Assembly: GCA_037178625.1 (NCBI GenBank)
Contig: CM074140.1
Span: 2,604,001-2,668,000, forward strand
Direction of reading: 5' to 3'
Origin: Skeletonema tropicum
Taxonomy: Eukaryota > Bacillariophyta > Thalassiosirophyceae > Thalassiosirales > Thalassiosiraceae
Length of the DNA stretch: 64,000 nucleotides
Made by a program: the position numbers and the translations under genes. The notes under the pieces are model-generated. The model had not been told where the DNA came from. It saw nothing but the letters and a program-made list of their open reading frames with translations, and searched no databases. Positions 21,879 to 30,392 of the stretch are shown here, piece by piece (the first letter of the stretch is position 1; each line of letters begins with the position of its first letter).

Positions 21879-22080
21879 AAAACTGAAGAGGCATAGCTTG
21901 TTCACCTCTCATCGAGATTAGGGCAAGCGAACACAATCATGATCACATCTACGACTACACAAATGGAAGTCATGCGGGTCGGGCAAAGAAAAAGAATTTA
22001 AATACATGATGAAGAGAGAGAGTAAGATCTCGATCATGGTGTTAGGAATAACTAATAAGTTTGTTTTATTTGTAGAAGCA

Positions 22081-22408
22081 GTTTGAGAACAACTGAATTT
22101 GAATGTCTAATGTAAATGTAGTTCATGTCGCACGCATCCATGGGAAGGCTGAATGTCGTAGTGTAATACTTTTGAAGTATTCATATTTTGCCCAGCATGA
22201 TAGCATCAATCTGCTACTTATCATGCTGATAAGACAAACCTACTGTTCACTCGACATAATTCACTGCTGCAGTGAAAGGAACTAGCACACCATACCAGCT
22301 GCTTTTTCTGTGAAGTTAGGATTGTAGCATTAGCATGCAATGCGTAGCATGCAGGCCTCGCTTGTCATCTCGCTTGCTCCATTTCTCATTTTTTGCGCGC
22401 CCTGCCTT
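22081..22408 (+). repeat. Shared intergenic block, copy 1
   Basis: TTTGAGAACAA, GTTCATGT, CATGGGAAGG, CCTACTGTTCACTCGAC and TTCACTGCTGCAGTGAAA occur here and in the same order at 27249-27486, together with a perfect 20-bp match TTCTCATTTTTTGCGCGCCC at 22383-22402. Between the matches the copies have indels. In each case the block follows a Cys-rich protein gene and precedes another plus-strand gene. Confidence 0.75.
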
Positions 22409-22454
22409 CTTCTTCTTCAAGTGAGAGAGAGCTTCTTGGTTACAACTACACAGT

Positions 22455-23075
22455 GCTAAGGATGGAAGTGACAAAGAAGGAACAATAGATGATGTGCGCA
22501 AACTATATGCCTTGGAAGGGCACGGAGTTCCCATGAAGCTGCTGTCATATTTAATTGAGCTGGCACGAGGATGGGCTGCCTCACCGCCACAATCATTACA
22601 GACACAAAATTCTTCATCGGTTGTACAAATTTCATTCCAAAACATTCCCAATTCAACTCTACTAAATCGAGATGAAATACAAGTGATTCATGCCAATGGA
22701 TACACCATCAAACTTACCGAAAATGACAATCACATGCTGAATTATGGAGGTGGTGATTGGGAACACGATTTTGATTCGTACATGGTGGTGATGGATCGAA
22801 TAGCTAGTCGATTGGCATCATTTGCATTGTTGCATCCTCCTCCTCATCATCATTGTGATTCTGGTACGTCTACATCAGTAGATAGAGGAGGAGATTATTC
22901 TAATGGTAATAATGAAGCAGCTTTTGGATCATCCGGGTCGGTGATCACACCTGCATCATTGCAACGTTGGAATGTCACCATGATCATGATGGAGGGGGAG
23001 GCACTCCCATTGACTCTTTTGCCAATACGAAGGAGAGAACGACAATCATCGTCAATTTTGCTAACTGTGGAATAG
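22455..23075 (+). CDS. Unrecognised protein, 5' end not fixed
   Basis: An open frame begins after a possible acceptor (CTACACAG, 22453) and reads AKDGSDKEGTIDDVRKLY, then MKLLSYLIELARGW, QVIHANGYTIKLTEND and DSYMVVMDRIASRLASF, and ends QSSSILLTVE. The first in-frame ATG is at 22533, but the conserved-looking sequence upstream suggests a missing first exon. A low-complexity His/Asn/Gly region lies in the middle. I do not recognise the family. The promoter-side sequence resembles that of the TXNDC9-like gene at 27.6 kb. Confidence 0.45.
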   Translation, partial: AKDGSDKEGTIDDVRKLYALEGHGVPMKLLSYLIELARGWAASPPQSLQTQNSSSVVQISFQNIPNSTLLNRDEIQVIHANGYTIKLTENDNHMLNYGGGDWEHDFDSYMVVMDRIASRLASFALLHPPPHHHCDSGTSTSVDRGGDYSNGNNEAAFGSSGSVITPASLQRWNVTMIMMEGEALPLTLLPIRRRERQSSSILLTVE

Positions 23076-25118
23076 GTATTAAACAGCAAGCGTGGTAGGA
23101 ATGATTGTTGTAATATCATGTTACGATTGCAAGATGATGGATAAAGACTCCAATTGTTGGTTCAATGATGTCTAGGTAGCGATAATGCAACATTTACCTA
23201 ATTTCTTAAGTGATATGATATGGTATGTTATGATTTATGCCGATGTACTTGGTGAAGTGTGCTTGAGTTTGAAAAGAGAGTATTTACTTATGTAGAAGTA
23301 TCGAAGTGGACAGTGAACAGTGGACAGCAACCAGCAACCAGAAACCAGCAACAACAGAAGATAGCCGACCAGCTGACTGTTGAACAAGTGTAGTACAAGT
23401 ACAAGCCAAGGACAAGGAGTACGACGCGTGTCGTTCTAATTCCCCAGCGTATCCGAAAGTGAAAGAGAACCTGGCTTGTGGCTTGATGAACAGCGAGCGA
23501 CGCGAAGTGAAAAGCATTCGAATCAAATCAAGTGCGAGCACTGGACCTAGGTTCTTGCTCGTCATCGCCTCCGACTTCCCTGCAACTCAAGGGATACAAT
23601 GAGGTGGTTCGATGCAACCTTCCAGACAACAACAGAGAGACTGTGGGTGTGGTGCCAAACATGTGTGGGTTTAAATCTACGATGCGAACCCACACCCCTA
23701 GATGCAAGACGGGAACATCGAAGATGTTTTCGATACCCCACCCGACCTTGAAGAGGTCAAAGACGCAACTAGGGAGTTTGAAGACACCCCACCGGCGATG
23801 AACGTACACGGTAGCATGTATCAGGCAGGCGTGTACGGCACAGCGCCAAAAGAGCACTCACTGTTTGTGTTGGCTGACCTCACGAACGCAATTCCTTGAC
23901 CTCCCAAATGTGCAAACGTCACAGTACACGGAGTTCCTGAAATTGACAAGAAAAAACTTCAAAAAAGTTTGTTATAGTTGTTGGGGCATGTTATCATCCA
24001 TTTTCGGCGAGCAGTTATCATCCATTTTCGGCGAGCAGTTATCAGCCATGTTAGGAGAGCAGTTATCAGCCAGGTTCGGAGAGCAGTTATCATCCACGTT
24101 AGGCGAGCAGTTATCATCCATTGAAGGAGAGCAGTACGCATCCACTGAAGGAGCGCGATAAGCATCCACTTAAGGAGCGATAAGCACAGTGCGATAATAA
24201 TGACATGCATTAACACCAAACTGACATACCTTGGGGGGGAAGAAGGCGGATTTGGTGTCGTTGTAAGGGGTTTACTCCCGGGGTCTGCAATGCCATTTGT
24301 AGCGCAATCTCCCAACCCCACCCTATTTCCACCATGGACTTTCCTTCCTCCTCCCCTTGTGCGCCTGCGGCCACCCGACCCCTCCCTTCAGACCATTATG
24401 TTTCTCATTTGTTTGTTAATTTTTCCGGAAGGGAGGGGAGGTGTAATTCCATAATGCAGCGTGAAATAAATTCATACACACAGCAGGGAGAACGTCGGGG
24501 GGACCCCAGCAAAGAAATTGATTCGTTTTGCCTCTGTTAGTTTTGAGCAAAATACCAATCCTTACCCAACGGACCTCTTTAGGGAGCAATTTCGTACTTT
24601 CATGTTAATACTACTGAAGCTCTCAAACCAAGAACAATCGGAAGGTTATCGTGAAAGGTATTTACCACTCTTTACCCAAAAGAAGATCCTGTGGGGGCTC
24701 ATATTTTCATACATTCCCAAACCGGCGGACACCTTCAGAAGATTATCGGAAATGGCATCTCTCAACCAACAGAGGAGTTTGTCGGAGGTGACGGTGGCTG
24801 ATCTAAATATTGTTGTGTGAACTCGATAAATACGCCACCACCGATGAAGCCGCTGGCCCCATGGCGCAGCGGGAGATTCTCTAGCACTAGCATGGGTTTA
24901 CGCTTAAAACTATCTAGACAACCGATGCCGAAAAACCCACACACTACAATGAGTGCATTGGTTGGATGAACAACCAACAGCAACAGAGAATGGACGGGGC
25001 GGTAAGTAAGTAGCAAGTCGAACCATCACAGCACCTGAGAAGTGAAGACACCCGTCTCGTCTGTCCATCACCACAACTAAAACACAATACAGCCAGTAAA
25101 TGATTAACTTCCATCAAT
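23076..25118. other. Mostly non-coding stretch
   Basis: Apart from the 24-bp minisatellite at 23988-24180, only weak frames are present. One of them (24602-24820, plus, MLILLKLSNQEQ to VADLNIVV, 72 aa from its first ATG) has reasonable composition but no family and no start context, so I do not call it. GACAGTGAACAGTGGACAGC-like short repeats occur around 23310. Confidence 0.4.
23988..24180 (+). repeat. 24-bp minisatellite, about eight units
   Basis: The unit GCAGTTATCATCCATTTTCG plus GCGA repeats with drift (CATCC to CAGCC, TTTTCG to GTTAGG or TTGAAGG). As 24 is a multiple of three, frames are open on both strands (an 8-residue SSIFGEQL-type repeat on plus). That openness is a by-product and not evidence of a gene. 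Confidence 0.8.
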
Positions 25119-25165
25119 GAGATACGTATCTCGCGTGAACAGGATTCGCGAATCCTGTTCACGCG
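25119..25165. repeat. Two abutting perfect palindromes
   Basis: GAGATACGTATCTC (25119-25132) is followed, sharing one base, by a 34-bp perfect palindrome with the half CGCGTGAACAGGATTCG (25132-25148) and its exact reverse complement (25149-25165). They lie about 170 bp upstream of the start codon at 25334. Confidence 0.9.
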
Positions 25166-25333
25166 TCCATCCTCTCACTCTACGATACAATACGATACCT
25201 AAAAACTAAAAACACACCGACCAAACCATCTTGGACCTTCGATCTGCGCTGCTAAGTATCCGAAGTAAGATTGCCCATTGTGCATCCACTTTAAAGCTGC
25301 CTACTTATTCTTATCTATCCAGGTTCAACAACA

Positions 25334-26902
25334 ATGGTGATATCAAGCGATGAGGCCGATATCATCGTCGGTGGTGGAGGGGGAGGGGGAGACCCAATGG
25401 CATCGGCTCCTCTTATTCCTATCGCCACTGCAGTGCCGGCCTCCCCCGCTGCATTCAACAACCCCAATCAGAACATTGAGAGGACGACCAACGACGACGG
25501 ATCTCTCATTGTAAAAGCAACTACCACGTCACGCCAACCTAATGGTTATCGCAATGTTACCATTGAATACTTCCACGTGCCTGCCAACATGGTCGGCACA
25601 GTCACTACGTCTATGGATGCGACTGGTGAGCCGCCAAGTAGTCTTTATTTGACCAAGATGGAGCAACAAGTGTTGCCGCCGGGTACGGGACAAGTTGTGA
25701 GCCATGCTCCATCGACAGCGGAGGCGACAGGTGGTGCTGGCGGAGGTGGCAACTCAGCTCCTCAGCCCTATACTCACCAACGTAATGCCGTTGCGGGAGG
25801 TACCTCCCGAGGTACACGTATTGGAGTCACTTTTGTAGTTGTAGTCGTAATTGTCATCACCACCGTCACAATCGTTTTTCAGGGTGCTGATAATGTGAAT
25901 AACTCAAGCAATCATTACAGGCCTACACCTGCTCCGTATTCTTCATGGGGTCGGCCTTCACCTTGGAATCCCACGCCAACGAGTCGTCCGACACCAAATC
26001 CTACGAGAGATGGATGCAAGGACACCCCTGATTGGGTAGACGAGAATGGCAGTGATTGTGAGTATTACTCGCGGTCACGGACAACTCGCGGCACCGGCAT
26101 GGACAGATGCACAACTAGTTGGTATTACGAGGGGTCCATGGGTTCTGCAACGGAGAACTGCTGCACCTGTGGGGGTGGTTCGACATACGTTGCCCCAACT
26201 CCGCGGCCATCAGGAGCACCCATTGTTAGTCCTCCGCCTTCACCAAGGCCAACTCCTTCTCCTGCGTGCAAAGACAAGCCTGGTTGGAGGGATAAGATGG
26301 GTTGGGGTTGTGCGATTACCCCCTGCCTCGATGCTCATAAATGGACAAGATGGGATATGGGTCCTGCTACCGTTCATTGCTGCAGGTGCGGAGGTGGTAA
26401 GGAGCCACCACCAGCCAGCAAAGCGCCAGCTACAGCCACTACAAATACTCCTGTTCCTTCCATCACATCTACGCCTACATCTGCTCCAAGGCCAACTCCT
26501 TCTCCTGCGTGCAGAGACAAGCCTGGTTGGAGGGATAAGATGGGTTTGGGTTGTTTGGGTACCCTCTACTGCTCCGGCCCCGATGCTCGTAAATGGACAA
26601 GATGGGATATGGGTCCTGCCACTGTCCATTGCTGCAAATGCGGAGGTGGTAAGGAACCACCAACCAACAAAGCCCCAGCTACAGCTACTTCCAGTACTGC
26701 TGTTCCTTCCGTCAACGTCAACGTCACATCTACGTCTACATCTGCTCCGTTCTCTTCCATCATTCCAACTCCACCCAACACTGCTTTACCAACAGTAGGA
26801 GTAGGAAGCAAGGAGAAGAAGGGAGCAGATGAAATGGATTCAAACTTATCGAACACAAATCCATTCAGAAGTCCTACGGCTGCAGAGGCAAAGGCAAAGT
26901 AA
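25334..26902 (+). CDS. Single-pass membrane protein with three Cys-rich ShK-like modules
   Basis: A single 522-codon frame from ATG 25334. Residues 1-160 are Gly/Ala/Pro/Thr-rich. Residues about 161-180 (VTFVVVVVIVITTVTIVF) form a membrane segment with no signal peptide before it, suggesting an N-in, C-out orientation. Outside lie three modules near residues 230-285, 313-355 and 393-437. Each has a D/K-x-PGW(R/V)D start, spaced cysteines and a final CC-x-CGGG. The last two are close duplicates (DKPGWRDKMG, KWTRWDMGPATVHCC). Pro/Thr linkers separate them. The modules resemble the ShK-type Cys-rich domains common in diatom extracellular proteins. The ligand is unknown. Confidence 0.7.
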   Translation: MVISSDEADIIVGGGGGGGDPMASAPLIPIATAVPASPAAFNNPNQNIERTTNDDGSLIVKATTTSRQPNGYRNVTIEYFHVPANMVGTVTTSMDATGEPPSSLYLTKMEQQVLPPGTGQVVSHAPSTAEATGGAGGGGNSAPQPYTHQRNAVAGGTSRGTRIGVTFVVVVVIVITTVTIVFQGADNVNNSSNHYRPTPAPYSSWGRPSPWNPTPTSRPTPNPTRDGCKDTPDWVDENGSDCEYYSRSRTTRGTGMDRCTTSWYYEGSMGSATENCCTCGGGSTYVAPTPRPSGAPIVSPPPSPRPTPSPACKDKPGWRDKMGWGCAITPCLDAHKWTRWDMGPATVHCCRCGGGKEPPPASKAPATATTNTPVPSITSTPTSAPRPTPSPACRDKPGWRDKMGLGCLGTLYCSGPDARKWTRWDMGPATVHCCKCGGGKEPPTNKAPATATSSTAVPSVNVNVTSTSTSAPFSSIIPTPPNTALPTVGVGSKEKKGADEMDSNLSNTNPFRSPTAAEAKAK

Positions 26903-27590
26903 GGAGTGCAAATGATTTCGTTATAGTTATATTTATATGTCAGGAAAATTGTTCAATACAATAAAGTTGTAGGAAGAGTGATTTACCACAGGAGGATGAG
27001 TACAAATTTAACTTTACGCTTGAGCTGGCAATATCTTCGTCTTCGTTGTGGTTCGTCGAAACTCTCTTAAACTTGAACTAAACTGTCATATAAACAGCTT
27101 AATATCGCATTTGTAGGAGTAGGAGGAGTTATTTGCTGCAGGATGATCAGCATTTTTCAATGTCAATGTCAATTGGTTCTCTAATGTTGCTCAAGCAACA
27201 CTCTGTGAAAATGACTGCGAAACATACGATATCGAGTGTGTTGAAGTAGTTTGAGAACAATTGAATGTTTCTGTTTCTGTATCTGTAGTTCATGTTCGCA
27301 TGCATTCATGGGAAGGTGAAGTGTGATATTTTTGAAGCAGTAATCAAGCTGCTAACGCCAAGAAGACACCTACTGTTCACTCGACTTGGTTCACTGCTGC
27401 AGTGAAAGAAACTAGCACACCTAACACCTACCGAATGTCGCTTGCTAGAGCTTGCTGCTTGCACACTTCTCATTTTTTGCGCGCCCGCCCCTCATCATCA
27501 AGCCAGAAGCCAGCCAATGCGATGATCACCAAAATCACTACCATACTCAATACGCACTACACTACATTACTGTCGTAATAAACCATCACC
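26903..27590. other. Intergenic stretch with the second shared block
   Basis: No gene is supported. The part from 27249 to 27486 repeats the block at 22081-22408. The remainder is AT-rich and probably holds the 3' end of the membrane-protein gene and the promoter of the next gene. Confidence 0.6.
27249..27486 (+). repeat. Shared intergenic block, copy 2
   Basis: Diverged direct copy of the block at 22081-22408. TTCACTGCTGCAGTGAAA (a palindrome with one central base) is kept in both, as is TTCTCATTTTTTGCGCGCCC at 27467-27486, about 100 bp before the TXNDC9-like start codon. Confidence 0.75.
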
Positions 27591-28643
27591 ATGCCGCCCT
27601 CCTCCAACCAAAATCCCCTCGGCAACAGCAAAGCCGCCAAATTCGTCGCCGCCAATCCGCTCGCCCCCCTCGCCGATCCCTTCAGCGGCATCTCCGGCAA
27701 CGACGACGAATCCACCGCCCTCCAAAAGGAAGTCTCCAACAATGTCCAACAACGCCTCGAAAAGGCCATGGAGGAACTCAAAGAAAAGCATCGGACCGGC
27801 ACCAATGAAGTGGACGATGTCGATCGCGCACCTACGGGGACTGCCTATCGTGAATTGCACCGGCAGCAACGTGAGCGTGCCAAGGCGGTGGCGGCTAGTC
27901 AGCAACGCGATGCGGAGCGGAGTCGACTGCAGGAAAATCAACAGATTTTGAATGCTCGGGAGCACATGAGGCGAATGAACTTTGGTCAAAATCAAAATAA
28001 TACAGATAATTGCGATCCAGATGATTACAATTCCTCCTCCGATGATGATGAATTTGATCATCTGCTAGACGAAGAAAACGAAGAACTCGCTGCCATACGT
28101 CAAGCACGCATAGCTCAACTCAAACAACAACAATCTCAACACGCCACCAACATGTCATTGGGGCACGGATCCCTCCGTACCATCAAAGAATCCGAATTTC
28201 TATCCGAATGTACCGGCTCCTCCAAATATGTCATTGTCCACTTTTACAATGACGAATTTGAGCGTTGTAAAATTATGGATTTTCATTTAAAGATTATTGC
28301 CGAGGCACATGTGGAAGCCAAGTTTTTGAGGATGGATGCTGCCAAGGCTCCCTTCTTTGTCACGAAATTCCGAGTGAGGACATTACCCTCCCTATTCGTC
28401 TATGAGGAGGGAAAAGAGATTGGACGATTGACAGGCTTTGATGGGTTGGCACTCAACCCGAACAAGCCCGATGAGTGGCATACGGGGAGGTTGCAGGAGT
28501 GGTTGAGTGAGAAGACTGGGGCGATTCAGTATGAGAAGCCGACGGAGGAGATTGCAGAGGAGATGAAACGGATGGGGATTGTGATGAGGGGGGCGGTTTA
28601 TAGTGATAGGGAGAGGAGTGGTTTGGTGGATGATGATTTCTAA
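27591..28643 (+). CDS. TXNDC9/phosducin-like thioredoxin-fold protein
   Basis: A 350-aa frame with ATG in an ACC-ATG context. Residues 40-140 are charged with coiled-coil character (LQKEVSNNVQQRLEKAMEEL). A thioredoxin-like domain follows from about residue 196: GSLRTIKESEFLSEC, YVIVHFYNDEFERCKIMD, AKFLRMDAAKAPFF, RVRTLPSLFVYEEGKEI. As in TXNDC9, the redox CxxC is replaced (ERCK). Family members act as co-chaperones of the CCT chaperonin for tubulin and actin folding; this role is transferred from the family. An acidic DPDDYNSSSDDDE segment before the domain is also typical. Confidence 0.85.
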   Translation: MPPSSNQNPLGNSKAAKFVAANPLAPLADPFSGISGNDDESTALQKEVSNNVQQRLEKAMEELKEKHRTGTNEVDDVDRAPTGTAYRELHRQQRERAKAVAASQQRDAERSRLQENQQILNAREHMRRMNFGQNQNNTDNCDPDDYNSSSDDDEFDHLLDEENEELAAIRQARIAQLKQQQSQHATNMSLGHGSLRTIKESEFLSECTGSSKYVIVHFYNDEFERCKIMDFHLKIIAEAHVEAKFLRMDAAKAPFFVTKFRVRTLPSLFVYEEGKEIGRLTGFDGLALNPNKPDEWHTGRLQEWLSEKTGAIQYEKPTEEIAEEMKRMGIVMRGAVYSDRERSGLVDDDF

Positions 28644-29068
28644 GCAAAAAAAATGATGATAGATGTTGTTAGAGCGAGGTAAGAAAAGAGTGGTGCAGTG
28701 ATGCAAGTCATTTTCATAGTAAACATGATATATTATTTTCAATCGGCATAATCATATCATATCCTGAGGAAATTGGGTAAATGATGCATTATAGGCAGCT
28801 ACCTCTCTCTAGAGAGACATCATTGAACAAACAAGTGAAGACTTCATGCACCGAGTTCAAGTAATATCAACAAACTACAGCATGACCGACACGTCCTCTT
28901 TCAGTGCTGCTAATAGTCACAGTCACGAGAAGTGGCAGGTACGTTGCTGCATTGCAATATTCTCATTGGTAGGTAACTCTCTGGAGCGGCAGCAGCACAG
29001 CTACTAATTTAATCTTTAGACATTGTACATTTAAAAAGAGACAAGTATTCCATGAATCATTGGTATCG
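28644..29068. other. Convergent 3' intergenic region
   Basis: This lies between the 3' ends of the TXNDC9-like (plus) and SET-domain (minus) genes. It contains one copy of a dispersed 48-bp element (29001-29048) and is otherwise without features. Confidence 0.6.
29001..29048 (+). repeat. Dispersed element of about 48 bp, divergent copy
   Basis: CTACTAATTTAATCTTTAGA, CATTGTACATTTAAAAAGAG and ACAAGTAT match, with a few changes and a one-base gap, the element after the START-domain gene (45990-46038) and the one after the 147-aa frame in every array unit (for example about 51223-51270). Confidence 0.6.
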
Positions 29069-30013
29069 TCATTCTCCCAAACCAGCAAGATCAAAGCGTG
29101 TTTCATAAATTTCATAATCGGTAAGAATTTCCTCACCCTTCTTGATATCTTTCGTAGCATAAAACACTGACTCCGTACTACTCTTCGGCACGGCATTAAT
29201 TTGCTCTGGAGCACCCATATTCATCAAGATTGAAATATTAATCGACGAAAGTATCTTCATCGGTCCACCCTCTTCCAATTGTTGTGTCCAACTCCACTCA
29301 GTCATATCACATGCTGCTTTACGTGGGAGTGACAATACAAATCTCCTCCATGCCATTGCATTGGGAAATACTACATCGGACTTGGTCCCATCATGAACAA
29401 CTTGTCCCTTCGGAATATCTCGTGATGCAAATAATCCTCTATCTTTACTCTCGGACACCTTGGCATAGTATGGTGGTGGAGCTCCGGCCTCGGTCATTCT
29501 ATATCCCTGCGTAGGAGGCACTACTTCATCGAATGTGTACGAAGGATCCACTTGTTTGTTGTAGGCATCTCGAATCATCTCCCAGTATTCCATGGTGGGT
29601 AGCGGCTTGATCGCATTGTCGACATATTGATCGCATTTGAACTTGTGTCTAATTCGACTAAAGCCCCAGTTTACCCAGTCATCTGGAAGTTCGTTCCTGT
29701 TGAGAGTGAATCCGTATTTATTGACTTGCTTGAGTTGTTTGTTGTTGTTTGCATTATTGTGTCGTCGTACGAAGACTTTTGTAGTGGAAATAATGTGCCT
29801 TCCTTTGAGGAGAAACCCTAGCGTTAGTGCAATAGCAAACAAGCCCAATGTCCGTGTAGTACTTGTTGATGATCGTTTGAGATACTTGTTGTCATCATCT
29901 TCTTCTTTGGTTAGCTCTACTCCAGATGATTCAACAATGTCCACTATCACTTTTGAAGGGCTGCTCTTCTTTGATGCTGCTGCAGCAGCTACATGTCTCT
30001 GTCCGAAAGCCAT
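29069..30013 (-). CDS. Membrane-anchored SET-domain protein
   Basis: The first true ATG in frame is at 30013 (MAFGQRHVAAAA); upstream codons in the frame are TTG. The product is 314 aa. A hydrophobic segment near residues 52-70 (LGLFAIALTLGFLL) suggests a membrane anchor or organelle signal. The SET domain occupies about residues 185-314: RGLFASRDIPKGQVVHD at its start, INISILMNMGAP where NHS-x-x-PN is usual, and YATKDIKKGEEILTDYE at its end with the conserved tyrosine. SET proteins methylate lysines. The altered NHS motif makes histone activity uncertain, and a non-histone substrate or loss of activity is possible. Confidence 0.75.
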   Translation of the reverse strand: MAFGQRHVAAAAASKKSSPSKVIVDIVESSGVELTKEEDDDNKYLKRSSTSTTRTLGLFAIALTLGFLLKGRHIISTTKVFVRRHNNANNNKQLKQVNKYGFTLNRNELPDDWVNWGFSRIRHKFKCDQYVDNAIKPLPTMEYWEMIRDAYNKQVDPSYTFDEVVPPTQGYRMTEAGAPPPYYAKVSESKDRGLFASRDIPKGQVVHDGTKSDVVFPNAMAWRRFVLSLPRKAACDMTEWSWTQQLEEGGPMKILSSINISILMNMGAPEQINAVPKSSTESVFYATKDIKKGEEILTDYEIYETRFDLAGLGE

Positions 30014-30392
30014 TGTTGATTCTGACAATGACAACTTCTATACATCGAACACTGTTTGTATCAGTACTTATCGTGGGCTGAAGTCATGATGGCATGAGTA
30101 GCAAAGGCAAAGTAGCATCTTTGTGAGAGTTCGTTCCGACATTCGACAAAAATTTTGGCGCAAAATTGTGTAGCTGTCTACAACTGTGCTGTCAATAATG
30201 CCTTTACAAGCTATCACGTCTGTCCCATGCCCAGCCCCAAGTTGAAGAGAATCATCGACATAAGAGAAAAGAGAAGTCATTGGCCGGCCATCTGCTCTTC
30301 CACGTCACGTCGGCAGCATTTTCGACGAACAGAAAAACGAAGACGAAGGAAGGTGACCATGAGATTTTGTGCTCCTCAAAGAAGCACTGTGC

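Noticed and set aside
23982..24180. CRISPR-like array
   Set aside because: The units are contiguous and diverged with no spacers, in a eukaryotic context; it is a minisatellite.
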